This document shows positions 1 to 9,745 of a DNA stretch of 64,000 bases, piece after piece. Numbering within the stretch: position 1 is the stretch's first letter; every line of letters begins with the position of its first letter. The position numbers and the translations under genes were made by a program. This DNA comes from Serripes groenlandicus (taxonomy: Eukaryota; Mollusca; Bivalvia; Cardiida; Cardiidae). The stretch spans positions 372,001-436,000 of the forward strand of contig JASEVX010000117.1 in NCBI GenBank assembly GCA_031761405.1, in the 5' to 3' direction. The notes below the pieces were generated by a model, which worked only from the letters and a program-made list of their open reading frames with translations, had not been told where the DNA came from and made no database searches.

Positions 1-184
1 TTCACACAGGTGATTCAAGCCCTGAACAGTTGAGCTGGTCATGACCAGGGCTGTCAATCAAAGGATTATCTATTGAATCCTGACCTGACTAACATTCTTT
101 CGGAAGAGTGACAAAATTCCACATCAGAGCTCTAGATAAGGGTCATTTTCATGTTCTAAAATCCTTATTTGACCTTCAAACCCT
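1..184. other. No gene seen
   Basis: I see no exon signal, long frame or recognisable repeat, apart from sequence resembling a SINE tail around 86-120. Confidence 0.5.
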
Positions 185-245
185 GTGTTGTAGGTACTCA
201 AAAGAATCGTCTCAGTGAGACGATTCTTTTGAGTACCCACAACAC
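185..245. repeat. Near-perfect palindrome
   Basis: Positions 193-214 and 216-237 are exact reverse complements (GGTACTCAAAAGAATCGTCT and the next two bases) around a single G. The pairing extends to 185 and 245 with one mismatch. Confidence 0.9.
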
Positions 246-349
246 TGCATTTTGTTGAGTCATAAGAAAACTATTGTGGGGAATTTGAAGATCTGTTCAC
301 TTCCTATTATCTAGTCCTCTGCCACATGACTCGTGCATTTGACTACCAC

Positions 350-455
350 CTCTGTGGTGTAGTGGTGGAGCATCTGCCTTAGATGCAGGAGGTTGCAGGT
401 TGGACAGATCCTCAGCTGGTTTGTTCCAAAGACATTAAAAATGATTGTAATGGCT
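350..455 (+). mobile_element. tRNA-derived SINE fragment
   Basis: A box-A-like GGTGTAGTGGTGGAGCATC is followed about 30 bases later by a degenerate box B (GGTTGGACAGATCC) and TTCCAAAGAC, the same order as the clearer copy at 23151. Confidence 0.5.
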
Positions 456-501
456 TTCCCATATGAACAACATGATGCGGTCACCGGTAGTCAAAAATCC
501 T

Positions 502-706
502 GATGGCTTTCCCACATACAACAATTATGCAAAAAGACAAGTTTGAAAGTTTCTTAGTAAATATTTAAATGAAAGTATAATAATTGAATAGAGTTCAAAA
601 CATAGTGGCAAAAGAAGAAATTGTGATGATAATGAGACTTTCTATGTTTTTGCCTAGATGTTATCAAAGTCGTCTGCTGCAGATTTGTTTTATGTGGGAA
701 AGGGTT
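502..706. mobile_element. Old TTAA-type MITE copy
   Basis: The left end is CTTTCCCACATACAAC and the right end is GTGGGAAAGGGTTGA, with CGTCTGCTGCAG inside. The flanking TTAA has decayed to TTGA on the right. Confidence 0.7.
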
Positions 707-756
707 GAAATAACTTCAAACCTCAATAAGTTTGCACATATTACAAAGAATTAAGC

Positions 757-1131
757 TTAACCCTTTCCCACATACCAACTCACTTCACTGAGAAGCTTAA
801 CATATCTATAGGTCTCATTCTACCAATCTGCAAGTTTAGTAGTATGAGTAATATGCCTGTTACAAAAGACAGCTGAACTTGCACATAAACCCAGCTGTTG
901 TTTTTATGAATATCCCTTTTTCAACAAACGGACTCATTGACGCATCTGCAGCAGACAGATTTTTCAAAGATTGTGGGAAAAGGAGATATTGCTCTTGATG
1001 AGCATTATCTCCTTAAATTGCCATAATTTTTTTCAATAGCTCTTTTCAATGATACTACTTTTATACATAGAGACTCTAGATAATATTTTCAAAGCCATAT
1101 CTGATTCAGATCAGTTATATGAAGGAAAGGG
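757..1131. mobile_element. Two old MITE remnants
   Basis: A left end (TTAACCCTTTCCCACATA) at 757 is cut off after a few bases. A second copy runs from about 905 to 1131 with CTGCAGCAGACAG and a central AGATATTGCTC/GAGCATTATCT hairpin. Confidence 0.55.
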
Positions 1132-1381
1132 ATCATACAATTCTCAAAAAAAAGTTTGGACTACTTTTGGTATGTCTTAATTATTTATACGCAGGTAACT
1201 GGGGAAAAAATGCCACATTTTAAATTCATGCAGGCTTTAAGATAAATATTTTTACCAGTTTGTTTGCAAATGAGTTGTAACTGCCAAACGAAATTTTATG
1301 GATGAAAGTAAATCTACCTAGTAGCTATGTGATACAGGCAATTAGTAAAGAGACAGGTGTTTCAGTCTACTTTATTATCAG

Positions 1382-1591
1382 TTAACTCTTTTCCCACATA
1401 GGACAAATCTGCAGCAGACGACTGTGAAAACATGGCGACAAAAACCTGAAAAAATCTCGAAAAAAAGATAGCTTAATTGTTGAATAAAGTTGAAAACATT
1501 GTGACCAAAGGAGAAATTGCTCATCACCTTTGGCCACAACGCTTTCAAAAGTCGTCTGCTGCTATTGCATCTGTATGTGGGAAAGGGTTCA
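1382..1591. mobile_element. Old MITE copy
   Basis: TTAACTCTTTTCCCACATA lies at the left and ATGTGGGAAAGGGTTC at the right. The CTGCAGCAGACGAC block is intact; the central hairpin is shortened. Confidence 0.75.
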
Positions 1592-1800
1592 AAGGCTGCA
1601 TTAACTAACCCTTTGTAAATAACGGTCTGGTTTCAATCCTCTGCTGCCAGGGTTTGGGTGGTACAATAACAACTGATGGAGCCTGTCAGGGTAAATTATA
1701 ATGGAAGCTGGACAATTAACCAGGAAACATTGTGGTATAACTGAAATACAATTGAAAGCTGCGAAAACACCATTCAAATAACAGGCATAGTTGGCATCCA
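1592..1800. mobile_element. SINE 3' tail remnant
   Basis: The text CCAGGAAACATTGTGGTATA, then ACTGAAATAC and AACACCATTCAAA, recurs at 23681, 27410 and 32640 as the tail of tRNA-headed copies. The head is missing here. Confidence 0.5.
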
Positions 1801-1990
1801 TGAAGGATGGTGTTGTCTTTGCTTGTTTATTTTCCCTCCTGTAGGGGGTGGGATATCTAGAAAATACTTGCATAGAACTAACTGTCTGGGTTCTACAAAC
1901 ACATCTTGAGCTCCTGACAGGGGTTCAAATTCCACATATGAGTCGCATCATGGCAAAATGGAGTCCTGTTGTATACCCATTCTGATATCA

Positions 1991-2202
1991 CGGTTACTGT
2001 TTACCACATACAGACAATATGCAGCAGATGAAGAAATGTAGCCAAAGATATGGAAAATCTTTAAAACTGAAAATACATTTTATTTTAATCAAGTTGAACA
2101 TGCATGACAAAAGAAGAAAATTGCTCGTTTTGCCACAATGTTTCTCAAAAGTCGTGGGTTGCATATGCCTCAAACTGCATCTGCAGGTGGGAAAGGGATA
2201 AC
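1991..2202. mobile_element. Old MITE copy
   Basis: The ends are TTTACCACATACAGAC and GCAGGTGGGAAAGGGATAA, with GCAGCAGATG inside. Divergence is high and the TTAA is lost. Confidence 0.6.
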
Positions 2203-2261
2203 GGAGCAAAGAAATATTAATAAATTTTATAGAAATCCATCAACAGAAATAACAATGATGA

Positions 2262-2530
2262 ATTTTCTAAATGAAGGCAGACAGTGCCAGCACATGACAC
2301 TTAATAAAGGCAGACAGTGCCAGCGCATGACTCTTCTAAATAAAGACAGACAGTGCCAGGGCATGACACTTCTAAATTAAACAGACAGTGCCAGCGCATG
2401 ACTCTTCTGAATAAAGGCAGACAGCACCAACACATGAATCTTTTAAATGAAGGCAAACATGTGAGTGCCAGCACATGCCTTTTCTAAATGAAGGCAGACA
2501 GCACCAACACATGCCTTTCTTCACTGTTCA
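2262..2530 (+). repeat. Minisatellite, unit about 36 bp, about 7 copies
   Basis: The unit is of the type AAAGGCAGACAGTGCCAGC followed by ACATGACACTTCTAAAT. The first copies happen to be translatable, but the later ones have stops and indels, so I do not call a gene. Confidence 0.85.
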
Positions 2531-2812
2531 CAGATGCAACATGACCCCTCTTTGCTTGACAGGGCTATTATGATTGTTTGCATCAGGGAATCACTGACTT
2601 TTTGCATTTGAGGAATTACTCCAGGCGAGTTCCGAAAGATGCAGTTACTGAATCTTGTATGTTTAGGTATCAGCAGTCTTGGAGAGATTCCAAGACTAAA
2701 GTGTTTTTACCTGTGTTTTGAAGGTGATTATTATTGTTCCGGGGAAAATGTTTCTACATGCACCACTCATTGATATTATGTTGGCTGTGCTACCAGAATA
2801 ACCAATCATTGT

Positions 2813-2936
2813 TGTACCCCTTCCCCGCATGCAGATGCCTTTTGGAAAGACTGTCATTATAAGAGGAGCAAATTCTCCTGTTGCGATAATGTTTTCAAAA
2901 GTCATCTGCTGCAATCACATCTCCGAGAAGGGCAGA
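2813..2936. mobile_element. Short MITE remnant
   Basis: CCCCTTCCCCGCATGCAGATG at the left and GTCATCTGCTGCAATCAC inside; the internal spacer is largely deleted and the right terminus is poor. Confidence 0.5.
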
Positions 2937-3027
2937 CATCCATAGGTATCTGCAGCAGATAACTTTGCAGAGGCATAAACAGAAATTGCTTTTTATGCTT
3001 TCAACTCTTCAATAATTAAAATTTCAT

Positions 3028-3236
3028 TTAACCCTTTCCCTCATACGATAATTCTGCAGCAGACGACTAGAAACATATTTTGTCAAAAAATAGAAAATCT
3101 ATGACTAAAAGTGGAAAACATTGTGGCAAAAGGAGAAATTGCTCATTTTGAACTATTTCTTCTCATGTCACTATGTTTTCAAAAAGCTGTCTGCTGCAGA
3201 TGCTTCAGAAAGCGTGTATATGAGGGAAAGGGTTAA
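3028..3236 (+). mobile_element. MITE copy, forward
   Basis: TTAA lies at both ends (3028 and 3233). The left end is CCCTTTCCCTCATACGATAA and the right end TATGAGGGAAAGGG. It lacks about 20 bases relative to the 222 bp young consensus. Confidence 0.85.
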
Positions 3237-3334
3237 AAAGGTTAATAATAACTTTTGCACATCTTTTGCGGCTGATTTGTTGTAAGTTGGAAAGGGTTTA
3301 GAACTTGCTTTGCAATAGATTTCCCATTTAGCTG

Positions 3335-3447
3335 GACTCTTTCTGACGCCTCGACAGCAAATGACCTTTAAAAACTATTTATAGAGATTTGCCTAGATGT
3401 TTTCAAAGTAGTCTGCTGCAAATTTGTTATAGGTGGGAAAGTGTTAA
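3335..3447. mobile_element. MITE remnant
   Basis: TTTCTGACGCCTCGACAGCA and GTCTGCTGCAAATTTG with GTGGGAAAGTGTTAA at the right; the centre is missing. It ends about 40 bases before exon 1. Confidence 0.5.
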
Positions 3448-3486
3448 ATTAAATTAGACATAAACATACTGTTTTATATTTTTCAG

Positions 3487-3570
3487 ACAGAGAAGCCGTC
3501 ATCATGTGATGTATCAACAGAAACAGATAAATCATGTACTGAGAACCTGTACAACAGGGACCGGACGAAG
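3487..3570 (+). CDS. Coiled-coil gene, exon 1 in window
   Basis: The acceptor is TTTTTCAG before 3487 and the donor is GTAAGT at 3571. The 84 bases are in phase 0-0 and give 28 residues beginning TEKPSSCDVSTETDKS. The product is polar and Ser/Thr-rich, more like a linker than a coiled coil. The other two frames do not join the next exon, which fixes the reading frame. Upstream exons must exist because there is no initiating ATG. No in-phase upstream exon was found in 1-3486. Confidence 0.75.
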
Positions 3571-3984
3571 GTAAGTTGAGGTCAAGGTCAAAATATGTTC
3601 AAATTCTTCTGCTGCAGAATTGTTGTATTAGGGAAAGGGTTAACACAGTTTTCAACAGTACTTTATTTATATCACTGCATTTCCTGGGTAATTAACTAGT
3701 CCTACCGGTATTACCTATCCTGACACAGATACTTTCCCCGCAGCCCTGATCCCGAAGGGAACCCATATTACCATTTTTAGCTCGTCTTTTTTTTTACTCT
3801 TGGCATCGTCACAAAACTTTTACCCTGCCTAGTAACTCAAAAGACAGTTCATTTCAATAAAACTTGGTACACATGTTCCTAGGAGCATTAATACACATGT
3901 CTATACCAAGTCACATAACTCTGGCTTAAATGATTATTCAGTAATGCCCCTTTTTCGACTTAGAACAAAACAAACAAGCATTGG

Positions 3985-4105
3985 CGTTCACACTGAGGTG
4001 CTCTTGTTTAAATCTTTGGTATGTTCTGACCAGGAATCAAACCCTGGTCTCCTGCTTCCAAGGCGGACATTCTAATTACCTCACCAAAGAGTCTTCCTGA
4101 AAGCC
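3985..4105 (-). mobile_element. tRNA-derived SINE head, minus strand
   Basis: Read on the minus strand, TTTGGTGAGGTAATTAGAAT (box A) is followed by AGGGTTTGATTCCTGGTC (box B). The anticodon-loop region does not fold as a functional tRNA. Confidence 0.65.
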
Positions 4106-4187
4106 CCACCTATCTATATATATATATATCTTACAAAAGTATTATGATTAATGTTTTATAAATGTTATCTGTTTATTTCTAATTCAG

Positions 4188-4367
4188 AATGAATCCAAGG
4201 ATGGTACTCACTTAAGTGAGCTTGAAAGACAGCTAGAAATGTCAGAAGAACAGAGAAATCAGTATCAAGCCACCATTAGGACCTTGGAGGAGAAACTAAC
4301 TCAACTCCTTCAAGGTCAAGGGTCGGAGGTCAACATTGTGATGGATCAATTAAAACAAGCTGAAATG
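4188..4367 (+). CDS. Coiled-coil gene, exon 2
   Basis: The acceptor is TAATTCAG and the donor is GTATGA. The exon is 180 bases, phase 0-0, 60 residues. The product contains LSELERQLEMSEEQRNQ and then TIRTLEEKLTQLLQ, both with heptad spacing of Leu/Ile and Glu/Gln/Arg between. It reads as the first clear coiled-coil segment of the gene in this window. It is followed directly by a MITE at 4406. Confidence 0.85.
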
Positions 4368-4405
4368 GTATGATTTGTTCTTATGACTTTAACATTTACT
4401 TTACT

Positions 4406-4620
4406 TTAACCCTTTCCCACTTACAACAAGTCTGCAGCATTTTTAGGCAAAATATGGAAAATCTTTTTAAATGAAGTATATTTATTGAAGGGTATTGAAA
4501 ATATTGTGGCAAAAGGTTTAATTTGCACATTATAAACAATTTCTCCTTTTTCCACAATTTTATAAAAAATCACCTGTTTCAGAAGATTCAAAGTATGTCT
4601 GCGTGTTTGAAAGGTTTAAC
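4406..4620. mobile_element. Old MITE copy
   Basis: TTAACCCTTTCCCACTTAC at the left with CTGCAGCA; the right end is degraded to GTGTTTGAAAGGTTTAA. It starts 38 bases after the exon 2 donor. Confidence 0.65.
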
Positions 4621-5360
4621 ATTTACCTGATATGATATTTTTAAAGAAATCTGTAACATATGGAGAACTGAAAGCATAAATATGACACACAGTTACAAAT
4701 ATTGTTTGAACAGGGAGATAATGGCTTATTTTGAGAACTTCCAAAAGACTATAATTTTGAAGACCAGTTCATGAATTTTGATGAACAGTTCATGAACAGT
4801 GCATGAGTTCGTGAACACAATCTCGACAGGGAAGTATCAAAGTATGTGTGCTGCAAACGCATATTATTTTGTTTGAATAAAATTTAAAAAAAGTTAATCA
4901 GAATCAACACTTTTCACAAGAATCTTCTAGAAAGTTTCCTTGACCAATTGTTACGTATTGAAGACTCGTACACCTTTACATGTACAGTCCAACCTGTGAT
5001 AAAAGACCACCAAGCGAACACAACAATCTGGTCTTTGTTCACATGTGGTCTTTATTTACAGGGTAATTTATGGAGTAAATGGGTAATTGTGAAATTAAAA
5101 GTGTGATTGCTGTAGACAGGGAATTTCTTAACAAAGGTGGTCTTAGGACAGGTTTTACTGTTTGACAATTGATCTGAGACAAATTTGTCGCATTCATATC
5201 AAGGGGTCTGTCGCTCAGGAGTAGTTTCTTTTCGAAGCCTGTGATAAACAGGATTAACCGCTTGAATAATTTGTTGAAACGTTTTGTATCTCAACTATTT
5301 CTTGGCCACTGCTGGCGGGCATTCAATAAAACTTCAAATACAAAGCCTAAGAATCAAGAG
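4621..5360. other. Intron without recognised feature
   Basis: I see only short direct repeats, for example GTTCATGAA repeated around 4767-4812, and a possible inverted pair around 4991-5060. No exon fits in phase. Confidence 0.4.
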
Positions 5361-5600
5361 GAGTTTTGCATACCATTGGAAAAGGTACATGTTTGCTTTT
5401 TGTGGACAGTGTAGAACCAGACCAGCCTGTGCATCCACATAGTATGATCAAGGTCTGAATTATTCTAATAATTGTATTTAGAATCCTCTGTCAGCTTGTG
5501 TAGATTCTGATAAGATGGAGCAGACTGTTCAGAACCAACACTGTTCAGAAATGACAACTTTTGCCATGGCTAGGCTCAAATCATCATGTTCCCATTGGAT
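5361..5600. repeat. Dispersed repeat, family shared with 15593 and 54990
   Basis: The order GGAAAAGGTAC, then CCTGTGCATCCA, then TTGTGTAGATTCTGAT and GTTCAGAA is repeated in the copies near 15600 and, more loosely, 54990. The class is unknown. Confidence 0.55.
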
Positions 5601-5623
5601 GTTTTTTTCTTCCTTAACTTCAG

Positions 5624-5797
5624 CATGTAGAGGAAGTTCAAAGCACCATGCAAGAGTTACAAAACAAAGTGATTTGCCTACAGGAAGATAAATCTGTGTT
5701 AACGAATAAGTTGGACAAATATAGAGAACAGATAGATGCACAAGAACAATGTCTATCCCTAACTCGAGACGAGCGGGAGGAACTCTTACAAGTCAAG
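5624..5797 (+). CDS. Coiled-coil gene, exon 3
   Basis: A pyrimidine tract ending CTTCAG precedes 5624 and the donor is GTACAA at 5798. The exon is 174 bases, phase 0-0, 58 residues beginning HVEEVQSTMQELQNKV and ending with TRDEREELLQVK. It is a continuous coiled coil. A methionine inside it at 5648 is internal, not a start, because the frame is open across the acceptor and joins exon 2 in phase. Confidence 0.88.
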
Positions 5798-5889
5798 GTA
5801 CAATCTACACTCAAACCTGTGTTGGTGGTCACCTATTATAACCTGTCAGTTTTATTATCACAAAATTGGCATTTTATGATACATTTCAC

Positions 5890-6103
5890 TTAACCCTTTC
5901 CCCTCAGACGACATTTCTGCAGCAGACGACTTTGAACATATTTTGTCAAAAACTAGAAAATCTTTATAATTGAATGGATAACCTATGACTAAAAGTGGAA
6001 AACATTGTGGCAAAAGGAGAAATTGCTCGTTTTGAGCAATTTCTTCTTTTGTCGCTATGTTTTCAAAAAGCAGTCTGCTGCAGAGGCGTCGGAAAACGTC
6101 TAA
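5890..6103 (+). mobile_element. Young MITE, forward, right terminus lost
   Basis: TTAA and a left end with CCCTTTCCCCTCAGACG are present. The body is near consensus up to GAGGCGTCGGAAAACGTCTA, after which the terminal repeat is missing. Confidence 0.85.
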
Positions 6104-6279
6104 TAAAAATAATTATCTTGTAGACAATCTAGTCTAAACTTTTCAGAGAAACCTATCAAACTCTCTAGAGGTCACGTTTTTCATCCAATCTTAATAAAAG
6201 TTCATAAAAACCTGGCAGCTATGCCATCTTGTGTCAGGCCAATTTTATGTTTCCTGTTCTCTATTTGGTGGAAGCATTT

Positions 6280-6482
6280 AACCCAGCCTTTCCCATATGC
6301 AGATGTCTTCTGAAAATACTGAATATATCTATAAGTGAAAGTTTTATTATTAAATAGTGTTGAACATATTGTGGCAAATGGAGGAAATGCTAGTAATGAT
6401 CGATTTCTCCTATTGCCAAAATGTTCTCAGAAGTTGTCTGCTGCAAATGGGTCAAAAGTGTCTGCATGTGGGAACATGTTTA
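6280..6482. mobile_element. Old MITE copy
   Basis: CCTTTCCCATATGCAGATG at the left; GTCTGCATGTGGGAACATGT at the right. The CTGCAG block is lost on the left. Confidence 0.55.
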
Positions 6483-6743
6483 ACATTGGCAAATTGAAAG
6501 AGCCTGAAAAGCAAAGATTTGGACTATGCGAGTTTTAGTTAAATGTAAATGATAAGAAAAAAAGGTGAAGGTGCCATCTATAAGCTGATAGCAATTTCTT
6601 ATTTTATCTCAATGTTGTCAGAAATCATAATATGGCAGAGGCATTGAAATACCCTTGTATCAGGGAAATGGATAATAAAAGTCATGTTACTTTTTAAAAA
6701 AATTAATCTCTAATTTAATAACTTCGTACTTTTGACCTTTAAT

Positions 6744-6972
6744 TTAAAGCCTCATATAGACAGACGCTTTCTGACGCCTCTGCAGCAGACAGCTTTTTGA
6801 AAACATAGTGACAAAAGAAGAAATTGCACAAAACGTGCAATTTCTCCTTTTGCCACAATGTTTTCCACTTTTTGTCATAGGTTATCCATTCAACTATGGA
6901 GATTTTCTATGTTTTGACAAAATATGTTCAAAGTCGTCTGCTGCAGAATTATCGTATAAGGGAAAGGGTTAA
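6744..6972 (-). mobile_element. Young MITE, reverse, deletion in left terminus
   Basis: TTAAAGCCTCATATAGACAG shows a deletion inside the left terminal repeat; the right end (AAGGGAAAGGGTTAA) is intact. Confidence 0.88.
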
Positions 6973-7014
6973 TTTTAACCATTTGACTATTTGAAGTGAT
7001 TTTGTGAAGCTTGT

Positions 7015-7170
7015 GCCGTTAGTTTAGAGCCAGGCCAGGCGTCGCAACCACACCTTCAGACCAGGCTCTATACTGTCGGCTGCTCAACATATTTATCTTG
7101 ATATTCATAAAATTGGCTCCTCCAATTGGGAACAAGTCCATTTCAAAATTCAGCATCGAAAGGGTTAATG
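7015..7170. repeat. Dispersed repeat fragment shared with 47222 and 53840
   Basis: The text AGAGCCAGGCCAGGCGTC, then GGCTCTATACTGTCGGC and GTCCATTTCAAAATTCAGC, recurs near 47240 and, in its second part, near 54250. Confidence 0.55.
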
Positions 7171-7384
7171 TCATTAAAGATGTTACTAAATCCATATACA
7201 AGTTGTGATTCTTTTGCAGACATATCTTTTGTCTGCATCATCACAAAACTTAATACTTACCTCACAAATCAAAAAAATGTTCTTGTTGATGTATTCTGAG
7301 TCATATTCCTGAAGTTGAAATCAATATTTCAATATCTGACTACGAACCTTTTGATGACTTTGGTTTTCCATTTTCACTCCTTTA

Positions 7385-7617
7385 TTAACCCTTTCCCTCA
7401 TATAGACGCTTTCTAAACACCTCTGCAGCAGACAGCTTTTTGAAAACATAGTGACAAAAGGAGAAATTGCTCAAAACAAGCAATTTCTCCTTTTGCCACA
7501 ATGTGTTTTCCACTTTTAGTCATAGGTTATCCATTCAATTATAGAGATTTTCTATTTTTGGACAAAAAATGTTCAAAGTCGTCTACTGCAGAATTGTTGT
7601 ATGAGAGAAAGGGTTAA
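7385..7617 (-). mobile_element. Young MITE, reverse, intact
   Basis: TTAA at 7385 and 7614. It begins CCCTTTCCCTCATATAGACG and ends TATGAGAGAAAGGG, 225 bp between the TTAA sites. Confidence 0.93.
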
Positions 7618-7777
7618 TGTTGTCTTTGAAGAGAAAGTAAAAAGTGCAATAATACAAGAGCAGTAATATTTTTTAGATCTTTTGCAGAAAAACAAGATAA
7701 TGCTTGTTTAGGGGCTTTTCTGCATTTCCTTAAATGATTTGTGTTGTTGTCTTCTAAAGATGTGTCAAAAATAATCT

Positions 7778-8010
7778 TTAACCCTTTCCCTCATATAAAC
7801 GCTTTCTGACGCCTCTGCAGCAGACGGCTTTTTGAAAACATAGTAACAAAAAGAAGAAATTGCACAAAACGTGCAATTTCTCCTTTTGCCCACAATGTTT
7901 TTCCACTTTTTGTCATAGGTTATCCATTCAATTATGGAGATTTTCTATGTTTTGACAAAATACGTTCAAAGTCGTCTGCTGCAGAATTGTCGTATGGGGG
8001 AAAGGGTTAA
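7778..8010 (-). mobile_element. Young MITE, reverse, intact
   Basis: TTAA at both ends. The hairpin is GAAATTGCAC/GTGCAATTTC. It lies only 160 bp from the previous copy in the same orientation. Confidence 0.93.
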
Positions 8011-8270
8011 AAAGGGGATAGGGTTAGATATGTTTTCATGTCAAAATGATTGCATTCACAGGTTTTTCATACTGCACAGAAGGAATTGAAGATTATCTTT
8101 CATATGAACAATTAAACCTAATAACTTAACTTTCAATTCCAAATATCCCTTAATCTGCTTAGTTTATATACCCATTACCTTTCTATTCATAGAAGTTTCA
8201 AATTGAAAATATCTTTAGAAAAAAAGCATTATTTCAGACATGATAGAAAATATTGAAGGAAATGGAAGTG

Positions 8271-8502
8271 TTAACCCTTTCCCTCATACGGCAATTCTGC
8301 AGCAGACGACTTTGAACGTATTTTGTCAAAACATAGAAAATCTCCATAATTGAATGGATAACCTATCACAAAAAGTGGAAAAAATTGTGGCAAAAGGAGA
8401 AATTGCACGTTTTGTGCAATTTCTTCTTTTGTCACTATGTTTTCAAAAAGCCTTCTGCCTGCAGAGGCGTTAGAAAGCATCTATATGAAGGGAAAGGGTT
8501 AA
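8271..8502 (+). mobile_element. Young MITE, forward, intact
   Basis: TTAA at 8271 and 8499. It is opposite in orientation to the copy at 7778, so the two could pair in a transcript. Confidence 0.93.
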
Positions 8503-8628
8503 GTAATTGTTTTTCTCTAACATGTTTTCAATGTTGTCTGATGCTGAACAGAGACATATAAACACATAATTATGCTCTCTGTGCTGAGTCATACAAGTTT
8601 CATTTCAGTTTTGGAAAGGGTTCTGAAA

Positions 8629-8666
8629 GGGGGGGGGGGGCGGGGGGGGGGGGGGGGGGGGGGGGG
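8629..8666 (+). repeat. Poly-G run
   Basis: Twelve G, one C, then twenty-five G. The true length may differ because such runs are hard to sequence. Confidence 0.9.
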
Positions 8667-9015
8667 CAGCATGTCTGGCATATTTATAACACCCACTTAA
8701 TCTGGACTATATAAATTGTATAATTATAAATTGTATATTGTTGATCACAGTAATCGTAAAAAACATATCTTCTGTGCAGGTCTAATCATTTTAATTGTAG
8801 GGAATTGACTGATATAGGAGATTTATTGGTGTTATTGTTTTATTTTGGTAGTGAATATCACCGTTTATCCACATAGACAGTGAATTCATTATGGGATAAA
8901 CTTGGGTGTTGCTGCACTGTTGCACTATATAATGTTAGTTAGTAAAGTTTTAGAACAGCCAATGGATTTTATTTATTATGATTTAATCATGTAAGTTTTT
9001 ACTGTCAGTTACTTC
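8667..9015. other. Intron without recognised feature
   Basis: AT-rich sequence; I see no exon, SINE or MITE end. Confidence 0.5.
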
Positions 9016-9216
9016 ATTTATCCCTTTCCACATACAACAAATCTGCAGCAGATTATTTTGCAAACACCTGTGGACTATCTCTGTAAGTGAAAGTAGAATT
9101 ATTGAATGGAGTTGAAATCATTGAAAAATTGCTCATCATGACAAATTACTCCTTTTGCAACTATGTTTTCATTAGTGGACTGCTACATATGCCTACTGTA
9201 AGTGAGAAAGAGTTAA
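9016..9216. mobile_element. Old MITE copy
   Basis: CCCTTTCCACATACAACAAA and CTGCAGCAGATTA at the left; the right end is GTGAGAAAGAGTTAA. Confidence 0.65.
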
Positions 9217-9378
9217 TCAATGTACACAATGTATATTATCATTTACCTTATAAATGTGTATTTGACACCTTGAACAGTAGAAAACAATATGAGAAAAGGA
9301 TAATTGCTCATTTTAGCAATTTCTTCTTTTTTCCCCAACATTTTTTTTCAACTATGTATAAAAACAAATTCAGTTGGT

Positions 9379-9608
9379 TTAACCCTTTCCCTCATACGAC
9401 AATTCTGCAGCAGACGACTTTGAACGTATTTTGTCAAAACATAGAAAATCTCCATAATTGAATGGATAACCTATCACAAAAAGTGGAAAACATTGTGGCA
9501 AAAGGAGAAATTGCACGTTTTGTGCAATTTCTCCTTTTGTCACTATGTTTTCAAAAAGCCGTCTGCTGCAGAGGCGTCAGAAAGCGTCTATATGAGGGAA
9601 AGGGTTAA
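9379..9608 (+). mobile_element. Young MITE, forward, intact (good type copy)
   Basis: TTAA at 9379 and 9605 with 222 bp between. The order is terminus, CTGCAGCAGACGAC, AAGTGGAAAACATTGTGG, hairpin with GCACGTTTTGTGC, CGTCTGCTGCAG, terminus. I used it as the reference for the forward orientation. Confidence 0.95.
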
Positions 9609-9745
9609 TTTTTTCTTAGATTTGCCTATCAGTTCAATGGTACACAATGTAATTATGCTTTCTCTTTTTAAGGGCAGCTGTTAGAACATGGGTGATAGAA
9701 AATCTATAGTTTATTATTATTATGATGTTTCCTTTTACTCTTTAG

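Noticed and set aside
2138..2380. Open frame with a repeated RQCQ pattern
   Set aside because: It is a translated minisatellite; later units have stops and indels, and it starts inside a MITE.
2563..2666. Possible exon with frame GYYDCLHQGITDFLHL, acceptor CTTGACAG and donor GTATCA
   Set aside because: It is open in one frame only and would end in phase 2, which does not fit the phase-0 start of the exon at 3487. An unlisted intermediate exon could rescue it, but I see none.
9087..9461. A 124-residue open frame
   Set aside because: It runs through an old MITE, unique AT-rich intron and the start of a young MITE.
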